Shown here one piece after another: positions 47,111 through 59,141 of a stretch of 64,000 nucleotides of DNA. The stretch covers positions 87,916,627 through 87,980,626 of the forward strand of contig NC_077223.1 in assembly GCF_024763615.1 (NCBI RefSeq), in the 5' to 3' direction. Position numbers and translations under genes: made by a program. The notes under the pieces are model-generated. The model did not search any database. It had not been told where the DNA came from and saw only the letters and a program-made list of their open reading frames with translations. The stretch's first letter is position 1. Every line of letters begins with the position of its first letter. Source of the stretch: Phlebotomus papatasi (Eukaryota; Arthropoda; Insecta; Diptera; Psychodidae).

Positions 47111-47289
47111 GATGTTTTACTTACCAAATTATCATTTTTTATTTACCATTTTTGATTTTTTTTTACTAACTATTTTACCAAAATACTATTCTGCTGCAGC
47201 CTTTCTTTAACAATATCGAATGAATTTCTACAATACTCAAGACAATACTGAATTGAATTTTAGAGAATAGGATGTACAATAATAAAGAA

Positions 47290-47640
47290 CATATCAAAAT
47301 TGTTATTTATCTCATACTGAGATTAAAATAAAATATGGTTTTTACACCATTATAGAATTCATTTTATTTAGAACATAATTAAAATGTATTAATTACATCT
47401 TCAAAATAAATTCTAGGATTGATTTTCAGCTTTTCATGAGATTGATTTTAGAAAAAATTATGAAACAGTGATTTTTAGACTTCATAAGATTCTTTTCACT
47501 GGCTTATAAAATTTTTAAAGATACTACAGGATTGATTTTTTTAATTTATTGTAGGATTGATTCAACAAAGTTCCGTGAGAAATGATTGAGTAATTTAGTG
47601 AATCCTTCCTTTCAAAAAGATTTATAACATTGATTTTGAA
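47290..47640. repeat. Scattered AGGATTGATTTT repeats
   Basis: Irregular copies of TAGGATTGATTTT at 30-90 bp spacing. Similar words lie at 44580-44720 on the other side of the foldback element, suggesting it inserted into this repeat. Confidence 0.45.
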
Positions 47641-49940
47641 AAAAATAAAATTTCAGCTTAAATGCTTTAAACTACTATAAGCAATACCAAATACCACAAT
47701 ATCTGTAAGTGTATCTACTATACGGTTTTACAACAAATTTCGTAAAGTTAATGCCACATTCTATTAAAATGAATACCAAAAAACCATTAACTCAGTCTTA
47801 AGCTCTAAAATTAATGACAGATTTATCCTACACCTAATATATTTGGGGATACTCGGGAAACTAGTGGGATTGAATATGTGGTATTCATTTCAGTGCCATT
47901 GGTATTGAATTACAGTAGCTCAACGAGCTCAACACTTTTATCTGTATCATAATAGGTAATGTGGATCACAAATACTTTAAGAAATGATAAGCTTAGCCTT
48001 TTGATTTCCTATTTTGAGCATTTCCTAAAATCCTTTGATTGCTTAATTTATATGATTTGGGTGACGAATATCATTAATTTTCTACATAATGCAATGAAGT
48101 ACAGTTCGGCGGACTCGGAAATCTCGGATGATGACTATTGTGCTTTAGATTTCTCTATAGGTTTCTGTTGCAGTGTTCCAACTGTGCAGGTGTTTGAAGG
48201 TCAAGACGGCAGAGTGACCTCAAAGAGATGATGATTGCTTTAAGAGGTGAACAGATAGAAAGGAAAGAAATTCGCCGCAATAATGGAGTGATGTCCAAGT
48301 GATCGGAGGTGCATAAATGCACGAAGGAATTATTAAAGTGGTCAACGACAACGTTGGATGATGATATAGATGATGATGGAAAATTGCCGATTGATCTTCT
48401 CAAGGAAGCTTCTGTTCTTCACTCATAGCCGCCCTTTTTTCGCTGCCATCAGCAACACTTTTGTACTTGGGAGTTGGATACATGCGACATTCGAACACGC
48501 ATCTGGCGCACCTCGAAAAGTGGGAGCGAGGTCATTTTCAGTAGAAAATTGCGATAAATCTTCTTATGGAGTGCAACCAGAGTTGGAAGAAAAAAATTAG
48601 ACATCGTCTGTGGAGATGTGCGAGAATTTTTGGGCGACAAACTCACCGGGAATGTTCTCTTGTGTCTTCTGTTCTGCCTCTTTTTTTTCCGCCAGCATCA
48701 ACCTTTTGAAAACTGCCGCCACAATAATTGACCCCAAAAAATCTCTCACGACAAAGTGGGAGTACATCTCGAGGGCTATAAAAGTGACTCTCTGGAGGCA
48801 GATATCGCCTTTCGGATCACCTTTTCATGCATTCTTCGGATTTTGTGGGAGGAAGATTTGTGCACTTTGCTTCTGAATTTCATCTCAGCATCATTCATGT
48901 TAAATTACCAGAATTTACTACACAATACATTTTTTTATGTAAATAACATTATTTCCACTGTCAATATTATTATGATTTTTAATATTCTGGACCATTCAGC
49001 GAAGAATGATAATTTCCACGACAATAAAAAATATGCTTTAAAACACCCAAAGATTTTTGTCAATATTTGGAATCACAGTGATTCACAGTGATTTGGATTT
49101 ACACCCGTATAGGAAAAAAATTGTCAAAATTACTTAAGATCCTTAAGACACAAAGGAGAATGGGCTAAACGAGAGACCTAAACAGACACATAGTTATTAG
49201 CAAAGATAACAACTTTTGTCCTAGGACCAACCCTAAAAGTATGTAGGAAAAGCATTAGAATATAATACATTATCCAAGAAATGAATTGAATAATTTTTCA
49301 CAATTCCTACTTAAAAAATAACGGATTATTTTAGTTTGTTGATATCAAAGAACAATTTGGAAAAAAGGACTCAAAAGAAGACTTACCTATACAGCAAATC
49401 ATATTCCTAAATCTTCATTTTTCTGTAATTATCCAGATTTTCATCATAAATCCTTGAATATCCTTCAAAATTCATGTAAGGACAAGCTACCTGAACACAA
49501 ATATTCTTCTTGAAAAAAAATAAGGTCTTCGAGGACCACAGGGTCCTGAAAGATACTGTTACATCTAATAGGTCACCTGTCCTTAATAATTCAATTCTAA
49601 GTTATTTTTTTCCAAAAATCTTGATTGATGAGAATTGAGAATAGTTAAGCCATTTGGCTAAGTATTAAGTCTGAAGCCTTCACTTTGTTGCGAGGGTACT
49701 GAGGAAACACAAAACAATGACCAACGACGCTTACTATTTCTGTCCCATTATTAAAACAATCCATAATCACTGAGTACTCTTTTGTGAGCTTTTGATTGTG
49801 AAATTTCGTGAATTTTCCGCACCTTGTGAGGAAATTTTGGTTTGAAAATTCGAAACTGTGTTTCAATTTTTGAACATCAACGACATTTTGTTTCATTTAC
49901 CTTTTTTTGGAGAATTAAACTAAACTCCACTTCTAAGTAT
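47640..49940. other. No gene seen; unique island 48100-48900
   Basis: The island is less AT-rich with short ORFs on both strands; the remainder is AT-rich. No transposon ends recognised. Confidence 0.35.
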
Positions 49941-49947
49941 TCCCATA

Positions 49948-50913
49948 GGGGAAGTGAGGGATGGTTCGCACGCTTTTTGGAAGTCAATATTCAAGATTTT
50001 TTTCTGGATGAACGGTAAAATGGACAATCAATTGCGCTATACCACAAGAATCTGTGGTCTTTTAACTTTATATGTGTGCCTCATTCACTGCCGTAAAATC
50101 TGTTCTTTTTCCTGGACAGGAAAATGAAAAAAGTATGATGCTTTGTACGAACCTTGCCTGTGGAGGTAAGATTCGCACGATGGGTTGTTAAGGTTCGTCA
50201 TTGCATTTTTTCCTGGAATAACTCTTGCTCACAATTAAAAATTATTTACCGATTATTAGATTCAAGTTCCACAAATCCACGGAAACCATTATTTCACTAA
50301 AAGAAGGTATCTAAAACAGTTTTCTTCTAATTTTTCTGAAGCACTGTTTTTCTTGCAAATTTATGTCGAAAAATCGACTGAAATGTGAAAATTTCAAATA
50401 TCACAACCCTAAAAATTTATCAGCTGTCTTTTCTTCATCTTCCTTTTCCTTTGTTTTCCTCTTTGAGGTTATGTTGTGATTTTAAGCTGCTGGAGTTACC
50501 TGATGAGTTGACGAACCATAACACTTTCAGTGGTTGAACCAATACGCAGTGTAGTATTTAGGATTTTTTCGCCACTCGGAAAATAATTTTCCTCCGATGC
50601 AAAAAATATTACGGAAATATCAACCCAGATTAACCCTTCATCTATTGGTGTAAAAGATTATTTCTGAAAATCAATTTAACTATGAGAAATCACACGAAAT
50701 GTGAGTCATCAAAATTTCCCATTATAGGCCAGTTTTGCATTTGTGATTCTAGAACCTAGGAAAGAAGGGCTAGGTTGCCTATTTTTGCAGTGAAGATGAG
50801 GTTTATGATTTATCTATCTAATGCCTGAGAAATGAGGAACTAGCATTTTTCAAACAAAGAGAAAACTCAGATGGTTTGAAGGCTCGCGCGTGCGAAGCAT
50901 CCCTCACTTCCCC
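49948..50913. mobile_element. TA|GGGG non-autonomous element, 966 bp
   Basis: Left TA|GGGGAAGTGAGGGATGGTT then CGCACGC; right GCGTGCGAAGCATCCCTCAC then TTCCCC|TA. Internal words GGTTCGTC/GACGAACC and AGATTCGCACGATGG. No transposase. Likely relative: 30957-31173. Confidence 0.75.
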
Positions 50914-51069
50914 TACGCTTTCAAATTTTTTACATATTGGAAATCATTACAAATTAAGACAAAATTCACCAATGTTTTCATTGCCTTGGAATATTCAAAA
51001 TGAATATAGACGAAAAACTCAATTGAGTTGATCTCATATTAGCTTCATTTTTGTCATTTTTCCAATTGG

Positions 51070-51350
51070 GCTATATTTCGGCTCGTTGTAAAGGTCTCAG
51101 AATTCTTGACAAAATTAAACCGGTTCCAATCGGTTCTGAACCGGTAATAAACCAATTCATTACCGATACGTAATTTTTGTCGGAAAATCAATTGTATTAA
51201 TTTAAGCTATTTTGAGCGATCTTTTGAATAATTCAATCTGTTCAATAAATCGGTGGTTATGAACTAGTAAACGATAAATTATGCGAAAGTACTTTTGAGA
51301 CATAGCATCGAAGTCACGAATTCAAGTATATCGCAAAGTATAAACCTTTT
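51070..51350 (-). repeat. RepA copy, partial
   Basis: Contains AAACCGGTTCCAATCGGTTC and AACGATAAATTATGCG, the RepA front part on the opposite strand. Confidence 0.55.
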
Positions 51351-51706
51351 TGCCATCCTTTTTTCAATATTTTACTTATTTTAAAAACGGCTTAAAGCAA
51401 AAGGTAGCTTCTTATTCTTCTCACACATCTCACTGATAACAATTTCTCGTTTCTTAAAATTTCGAATCCATTTACGAAAGTTCTTCCGGAAAAATTATAC
51501 AGACTGTACCTTTTATACTGTGTCGAAATGAGAGAACTTTGTATTCTCGAGGTTCACGTTCTTCAAGAAGTTTCTTTGGCAGGAAATATGAACTTCGTTC
51601 TATTCTTCTAAAAAATCAAAATATTCACTTAGACCTTTTGATAAGGAGTATTTTATAATATTAAAACCCCCAAAAGGACTGCGAAAAATTCAAAAGTAAT
51701 GCCATG

Positions 51707-51879
51707 CACTGGTAAAAATAAAAGGATTAAATTGATCCAAGAATTTGATCCTTTCGCAAAGGATGGATCAAATTTCAAACTCTGAATGCACATTTATCAT
51801 AATAGAACATGTTAATTTGATCTATCCTTTCCAAAAGGATCAAATTTGGATCAATGTGATCCTTTCATTTTTACCAGTG
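51707..51879. mobile_element. Complete 'GGATCAA' MITE (CACTGGTAAAAATAAAAGGA)
   Basis: Ends CACTGGTAAAAATAAAAGGA and TCCTTTCATTTTTACCAGTG. Words TTGATCC/GGATCAA repeated in both arms. Parent type of the half-elements at 24080 and 35918. Confidence 0.8.
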
Positions 51880-51883
51880 TACA

Positions 51884-52095
51884 CACTTACGACTTAAAAA
51901 ACTGAGAGACGGTCTTACGTAATTATGATCAAAAGAATGCTTAGCTCACATTATATTTCCGTCAGTTTCTGATTAATCCGTCTATCAGCTTAAGCCAGGA
52001 AACGGCTTAGTTAGTGGGAAACTGATTTTAATTTAGTCAAATGATTATTCTAATTATAATTACGTTAAACCATTCCTCGGCGTAAGTCGTAAGTG
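51884..52095. mobile_element. MITE with CACTTACGACTTA ends
   Basis: CACTTACGACTTA on the left; TAAGTCGTAAGTG|TA on the right. Inner pair TTACGTAATTATGATC / TAATTATAATTACGTTA. Starts 4 bp after the preceding MITE. Confidence 0.65.
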
Positions 52096-53790
52096 TATCT
52101 AACGCACAAGCTTTTATTACTAACGGGTCTGAATAAAATCGTTCTTTACCTCAAATAAATTACACGTAATAAAATCTATATAAATTCATCCAATACCATT
52201 TTTATGCTCCAATGTTTAATGTTTAAAAATTCTTTTCTTTTACATCCCATTATCATGAAAAATCTACAAGAAAAAAGACATCCTATTAGAACATAAAATG
52301 AAATTTAAAACTAGAATCTGTTGCAGTATCGTCTGGGAATCCCTAAAGAATTAAACCTTAAGTTTACCGTTTTTGTAAGTGCTTTTTAACATTAAAACGT
52401 CACTATATTCGTGGAAATTATGCAATTATAGTAAATATGCTTGACTCAATACATTTGTTTTAATAAAAAATCGAATTTTAAGTGCACATTTTTTGTTGTG
52501 GAATCATAAACGCAAAATTAAATGAGAAAACCCAATGAATGAGTTTACCTTCAATTTGGTGTCTTTCTCAGCATAAAACGAGTCACTTTTTTTAAGTGTT
52601 TATGGGTTTAATGTCAATTTGGGAAGGGTTTGTTTGCTAATTAAATTAAACTGTGCATAAAGGCATGAATGTTATGACCGGATGCCAGTTAATATATTTG
52701 TTTATAGAGAATGGGGGGAGGTTTGGAATTATATGTGAGCATAATTTTATTTCCCACATTTAAGATGTATTTGCAAATAAATCAATCTCAATTCGACAGC
52801 TCACGGCTATTTTTCCATAATTTTCACCTTCTATTTATCAATATTTATAACCATAGATCCCGTGTCTCTGCCTTCTTGTACAAACCACCTATTTGGACAA
52901 CAAGGGACATACCGAAGAGTGCATGAGGCAAATCTCTCAATTTGTGCCACCAATGAAAATTAATTTTGCAATTTATAATCATCGTTTTCATGAACTAGAG
53001 AAGTAAATGGTGGAAAAAAAGAGCAACAAATTGACAACAAATTTTCAGTAGACATTTTCACATTCGCCACTCCACCAGAATATGAATTTATGTGATATTC
53101 AGTGGTGCTAAATGCGAAAGAAGAGGGAGGAAAATTGTGCAATTTCATCAACATTTTCGCACTCATGTTGTGTGTCACACTTGCCATGTAGGAGGCGTAA
53201 TAAGTTTTGATTTGATTATCCAATAAACACTATAATAATTTGCATAATATCTCACGTCATTACACTATGTGGGAACAGCGGAGAGGTGAAGTGAGACACT
53301 CTGGATGAACTCTATGAGAGCATGAAATGTCGCCGGCCGGTGATAGAAAAGCACGTGCTCAGCGTGACACTCCTGCACTTAATCAAATGCGTGAACTATT
53401 CTTGTCTTTATTGCTAAATCGTGCCAATTGATATTGTGCTCGAGGAAGACCAACAGGTTCGCTCTGTTCTACTTAATTTAGTGTAAGATTCTCTGAAAAA
53501 TACGAATTAACAAAATCTAGGCCGTTATTCAACTGCCAATTTGAATTTGACAAATGAAAAATGTCAAAATCCGATAACTGGATTTGAATACAATAACATT
53601 TCAACGGCTTTTACAACCTCTCATATATGCATAGAAATTTAAGTATTAAAATATATAAACTTTTCAGTAAAACCCTGGTATATAAAAGTTAAATTATTTT
53701 TTAAAATGTTGTAAATAAAATTAAGAGGGCAATTGGTAATTTTTCCAATGAAATTCCACTGTAACTTACACCATTACACCTTGAACTACT
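52096..53790. other. Unique island 52680-53500; no gene seen
   Basis: No recognised transposon. Short ORFs overlap on both strands without domains. Confidence 0.35.
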
Positions 53791-53798
53791 AGGTGTTA

Positions 53799-54093
53799 TG
53801 CCCAGTGCACAATAACTTTTATTTTGTAAACATGTTTTTGACTTTCCTATGAGAGTGAATGACACCTAAATCTAGTTATCTCGCTCACTCTCATAAGAAA
53901 TTTTGAAAACATATTTACAAACAAAAGTTATTGTGTGCTGGGCATTATGACCAGCGCACAATAACTTTTGTTTCTAAACATGTTTTCAAAATTTCCCATG
54001 AGAGTGAGCGAGATGACTAGATCTAGATCTTAGTCACTGTTATTGAAATGTCAATAACATGTTTACTAAACAAAAGTTATTGTGCGTTGGGCA
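53799..54093. mobile_element. Tandem dimer of the 146-bp MITE
   Basis: Units 53799-53944 and 53948-54093, each 146 bp, with TTA before, between and after. Same family as 37664 and 41774-42509. Confidence 0.9.
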
Positions 54094-54133
54094 TTAAATT
54101 GCAATAAAAACAACTACAAAATAAAAATAAATA

Positions 54134-55228
54134 CAGTGGGACCTTGATAGAGTCAACCCCGATAGAGTCAATCTCCATTAGAGTCAACAGCTATTTTTTT
54201 TACTCTACGGACTCCGATAATGTCAACTTGGACCCAAATTGCTCCGATACAGTCAACTTTTCTTGTATTATTAAACTAATAATATTATATGATTTTAATA
54301 TGACCTTTCGAAATAAAAACCAGTCTTATTGTGTACTATCAACATAACACTTTGAACACAAGAAAAAATATTTCTGTAAGGACATTGTAATTTTGTGATA
54401 AAATTCGTAGGTTTATTAACCGTGTAATCATTTTCCAACAAAATAATTTGCTTTACGTGATTTTAAGCTTTTTGACCGATTGAAAGTTTTCTTGTCTTAA
54501 GATTTTTTTGATTAGGTGTATGATCACAATGTAAGGAATTTTGAGCCATCATTAACTTATAAGTGAATAATATTATGGCAAAAACAAAAAAAATATGAAC
54601 TCGAATTACAAAAAAAACGTACAGGATGGTAGATTTTTTGAGTAGTTTAAAAAGCTTTTCTAAATTTATTCGAAGTTTTTAAATATCTTACTTCTTTAAA
54701 AAAAAATGTACATGATAAACGATCATAAAAATTACGCTTCTAAAGAAAACGTGCAAATGTATCTCAAAAGAAAATGTGGATCAAAAACAAAAATAAGCAA
54801 CAAAAAATTTAAATTTTTAAGCAAATTCATTGAAAAGAAATTACCTGCGGGGCCTGCGGGTATGCATATTTTCTTGGTGCATAATGCCATTTCGCGCGTT
54901 TTTACGGTCCCGAAAATGTGAATTATCCCGGAACTGAGTGTATTTACTAATAATAAAAATATTCTTAAAAATCATTCCTTAATCTCCAACTTTTGCCTAA
55001 ACACACGACTTTATTTGGGCCAGAGGGTATAGCATTTATGGATTAATTTAATAAAATATTCTACTATCGTGTTGAATTTATCAATGATCTAGTACAAATA
55101 TAAAATAATACCCCTTTATATAAAAATTTCACATTTTAGGTGATTTTTTCGGACTCCGATAGAGTCAAAGAATCCAATAGAGTCAACAGGCCTGGAAATA
55201 ATTAATTGACTCTATCGATGTCCCACTG
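54134..55228. mobile_element. Pogo-like element with GATAGAGTCAA words, 1.1 kb
   Basis: TA|CAGTGGGACCTTGATAGAG on the left and CTCTATCGATGTCCCACTG|TA on the right. The word GATAGAGTCAA (with variants) occurs about five times from the left end and three times at the right. A partial copy of the 5554-6002 MITE lies at about 54840-54943. ORFs inside lack transposase features. Confidence 0.75.
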
Positions 55229-55344
55229 TAAATCAATATTTAAATCAAAGCTTCACAAATCTGATTTGTATTACTTAAGCCATGTGTGCAGACTTCAAAA
55301 TCCTCAAAACAGATAATGAGAATCATCTCTAAAAAGAGGTAACA

Positions 55345-55680
55345 AAATGTTCTAGGCTTTGCGATGTGCTCGAACTCGTGATTTAGTTGCTGTGCCCGTT
55401 GTGCCTTAAAAGTACATTCGCATCATTTGCCACTTACCGGTTCTCAAACAATTTGAACCGATTTATAAATCACTTAAAACGTTGCTCAAAATACCTTAGG
55501 AATAATAATTAAAGAAATTGGATTTCGAATAAAAATTAGTTATCGATTATGAACCGATTCATATCCGGTTGGAATCGGTTTAGACTTATCAGAAATTCTA
55601 AGATCTTTGCAACGATCCCAAACATGATAAATATGCGGTTAAGAAATGCGCTTTCAAAACCTTTTAAATATTAAGGGAAT
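55345..55680 (+). repeat. RepA copy, partial
   Basis: Landmarks TTACCGGTTCTCAAACAA, GGTTGGAATCGG and ACGATCCCAAACATGATA in RepA order; cut off by the next element. Confidence 0.6.
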
Positions 55681-55684
55681 TGTA

Positions 55685-57005
55685 GGGGAAAAGCTCATAA
55701 TTTTGTCCAGTTTCTTATTTTGGACACTTTGAGGATAAAATTAAACACTAAAAATAAATTGATTAAAATGATGGATTTTTATTCCAATATTTGATGAATA
55801 ATGAATTCTATCTAAATATTTGTTCTTTTTGAAAGATTTTAACACTAAATACGTTAAATTTTGAATATGATTTGAGTTAAAATTGCTTTATTGAAAATTC
55901 AGTGTGAACAATTGCTTAGGAGAAATATGACAGAACTTTGTGTTTACTTCAGTCTTATTTAGCTGTGGTGAAGTTACTAACAATGTTTCTTCGCTTTTTT
56001 TGAGTGATATTATTGAATATTCATTGAATATTGTGTTGATTCACGTTACTGATGATTTGTACATTTGACCTGCAGGGGAATTCTCTAATAATATGACAAA
56101 GTCATATGATACATTTTCGTGGTTACATTTGAGCGCAGAGCAAAATTAAAGGTTGATGTGCATTGAGTGGCCATTACAAGGAGCTCTATGAAGCTTTGAA
56201 TGATTCATATGAAACGCATCTTTGAATAGTTTTCCCGAATTTACCCAATAAAAATGTTTAAACTTGTCATATGACATTTTCATACTGTTACAGAATTCCC
56301 TTACTGAAGTGAGATTTGTCTTGTGAATTACGTTTTTCGTGTGAAAAATGGGAAATTTTTTAAGACATTTACCAGTGAGGTGATACTCCTTATTTTGGAC
56401 AGGTATTTTTCTGACGAAATTTCGTGAAGTTTTAACTTTTGTGATGATTAGGTTGGACAATTGCCTGGAGAAACAAAGGAGCATCATCTCTACGAAAGAG
56501 ATGTAGCGAGAAAAGCCTTGAAAGGCGCCCGGAAAGTCCAGGGAATGAGCGAATCCGCACGTACTTGGAGTACCGAAGTCAGCTCACTTTAATGAATGAC
56601 ATGGAAAGTTTCCGGGCTTTTTGTGACATTCTACGTTTCCCTTACATGAACAGGAAGAGAACTTGGTAATGTTGGTTCATGAAACAACCTTACATGAAAC
56701 ATGAAAAGAACAATGGGCATCCTGTTGAGGCGGATTAGCTGTCCATATTTGCAGCCAAGTTGTCCAAATTAATAACCAAGTTGTCCAAAATAAGAGTCAA
56801 ATTCATCTCTATATATCAATTCATTTTTAAACGTATTAAGACTAATTTTAGTAAAAATAAGACGATAAATAGCTTGCTAAGTTTCTAAACAACCCTTCTG
56901 AAAAGAGAGTAACAAAAAAAGTCAATTAGTATTGAAAATATCGCACTTCAAACTTGGGACATCGATGCTTATAAGCAGACTGGGCAAAATTATGAGCCCT
57001 TACCC
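55685..57005. mobile_element. TA|GGGGAAAA non-autonomous element, 1.3 kb
   Basis: Left GGGGAAAAGCTCATAATTTT then GTCCAG; right CTGGGCAAAATTATGAGCCC then TTACCC|TA. The word TTGTCCA/TGGACA recurs near both ends. A 113-codon minus ORF (56146-56487) inside has no transposase motif. Confidence 0.75.
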
Positions 57006-57265
57006 TAATGGGGTTGGAACAGAAAAAACACTATGAGTCTTATTGCGTCCATTTTCCTCACAATAAAGTGAAAACTGACACTTGTTGACATTTGAGTCAC
57101 TTCGAAATTTGAACAGGAAATACTCCAGCCACCTCGCAGATGATGATACTAGAATTAAAAAATGTCTTATTTGACTTTCTAAATCGATCTTCGAACTTTT
57201 AAAACTCCAACTGTGAATGAAACAAAAATAGTTTATCATAAGGATATTCAATTAATATAAGTATA

Positions 57266-57474
57266 GCGGAGGGCAGACGACTCTCAGGCTTCGCACACAT
57301 TCAGGCTTCGAACATTTCTGTATCTGACCTAATAGCAATATATTTTAATAGCCACTCTTCAGACATACATTTCCTGAAAAAAATAAGTCAGATCCTTTAA
57401 AAGAACATGAGAAAAATATGAAGTGTTCGAAGCCAGAGTATGTGTGAAGCTGAAAGCTTTCCCCTACAATTCAG
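57266..57474. mobile_element. 'GGCTTCG' MITE (complete copy)
   Basis: Left GCGGAGGGCAGACGACTCTC then AGGCTTCGCACACATTC; right TGTGTGAAGCTGAAAGCTTT then CCCC|TA. Confidence 0.75.
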
Positions 57475-57479
57475 TCCCA

Positions 57480-59140
57480 GGAATAATACATCTCTTCCTA
57501 TTCTATTCTAAGTCGGCTTATAATACAGAATAGCTTTTTTTATATTTCAAGTTGAAGATGCGTCTATTTTCAATTAGAAGAATTTTTTTTATAAAAAAAA
57601 GCTTCAAAAGAAAAAGAAAACAAACAAACTGAAATAAAAATAAAAAAGACAGCATCAACTCACGAAAAAGAATTACAGAGAAACATAAATACCATTTAGT
57701 TTATTTTGTATGATAGGCCTTCCGATTGTGTCGATCGGTACAGTACCTGCCTGTTTGGCTCCTCCGTTGTGATTGATTTCCTCTCACATTTAAGTGAATT
57801 AAATGTATGCAATAACTCTCCTGTCGGCGTGAAAGAACACGAAGAGTTCCCCCTTCGACAATTGATACATCCACTAGGTAAGATAAAGTTATGGGGAAAA
57901 AAAGTCACTTTCAATCACTTAAAAATTTCACTCAACACTGATTCCATGGACTCCACTAAAGAGGCCCCTCGAATGCCCCCCCAATCTCTCACTGGGCATC
58001 TTTCTTTTCCGTCCATCGTCCACATTGGAATAATTCTATTGATTATTGATGATTGTCTCTTGTCTGGTGCTGTAAATCAATTTGAAGCAATATAAAATTT
58101 ATATTTCTCTCTTTTCCATCTTCTTCATCCTCCTCCCAAAGCATCGACGATTGGCGTCGATGGTGCGTGTGACTCGGTGAAACATGTCGATCTGTCTTGT
58201 TGGGCTTTTTGGCAATTTTCTGTCTTATAAATTGAGATGATACATCAAGAAATGACTGTTAATGTGAAGTTAGGAGAAGGAAATCAATTAAACTGTTTTC
58301 CATTCAATCTCACATATTTGACAAATAAGACATGTTGGGATGATGAAGGCGAGAAGCTGAAATGCTGGAAAAACTCCCACAAGCCATTGGAATGCACGCA
58401 AGTCACTGTTAAATCAACCTCTTCAGCATATGGTAATCAAAAACGAAGATCAACTATCATTCTCCACGCTTTTGACATCGATTGACCTCAATCAAATTGC
58501 TGAATACAATTTTTTCCTTCATTATTAAGCATCTCTCGCGGTTTTTTCTTCCCTCCCGAGACCACTCACACATCACACAAAAGAGTAAGGGGGATATTTT
58601 AACGCAATTCATTCATTGAGATGAAAAAAAAGTCGTCAAATTGTCACTGCAATTAAAGATCTTGTCGAAGAGGCACAACAAAATACTATAAGACAGGCCG
58701 AAACATAGCAAGATCGAGCAGCTAAATTATTCAACAAGCATCTTCATCATTTCATGCCAATCAATCTTCATCCACCCGCTCGCAAATGATTTCAACGGAT
58801 TTTGTGACTTGAGATAAAATTGAAACTGACACGGTAGAAATGTCAACAAAATCCTTTAAGAACCAATATAGCTCATGATCTTTCACCTGATAAAAAAAAC
58901 ACGGAAAATTTATTCGGATTTTGCGTCCAATATAATTTGGTACACTGTAAAAAATTGTACATAGTATATATTACCCTAAAGGTTTGTCCATTTAAGATTA
59001 AAACCTAAACACTTTTCTGTAAAAAACTAAAAAAAAACACACAGGCAAAACGGCCAAAACGATAACTACATTCCCACCGCATTACCCTCCTTGATTTCCA
59101 AACAAAAAACCTCTCTTCTCGAAATTTCAATTTATCATAT
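57480..59140. other. Unique island with one possible exon
   Basis: 57690-58850 is less AT-rich. An open frame at 57706-58095 has a fair acceptor (TTTATTTTGTATGATAG, ending 57714) and a donor-like CTAG|GTAAGAT near 57875. The minus strand is equally open and no domain is recognised, so no CDS is called. An 82-codon ATG ORF at 58237-58485 is likewise unproven. Confidence 0.35.
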
Positions 59141-59141
59141 A

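Larger units (their letters stand above)
44993..47187. mobile_element. Foldback-like element with minisatellite arms
   Basis: Perfect inverted ends AGTATTTTGGTAAAA (44993) and TTTTACCAAAATACT (47187). Left arm (to about 45200, plus 45370-45410) is GGTAAGTAAAA repeats. The right arm (45864-47187) is the same repeat inverted (TTTTACTTACCAATTTTGAT). Between them is a different tandem repeat. No target duplication was identified. The repeat-derived ORFs are not genes. Confidence 0.7.

Noticed and set aside
45000..47190. CRISPR-like array
   Set aside because: Contiguous ~20-bp monomers with no unique spacers, in a eukaryotic genome; it is a minisatellite.
56146..56487. 113-codon ORF as a transposase in the 1.3-kb TA|GGGG element
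   Set aside because: No DDE-type motif, DNA-binding domain or family resemblance is visible.
57706..58095. 129-codon plus ORF with a possible 3' acceptor and internal donor
   Set aside because: Could be an exon but the opposite strand is equally open and no partner exon or domain was found; only mentioned within the region entry.
58237..58485. 82-codon ORF with ATG and four cysteines
   Set aside because: No signal peptide, domain or splice context; too short to support alone.
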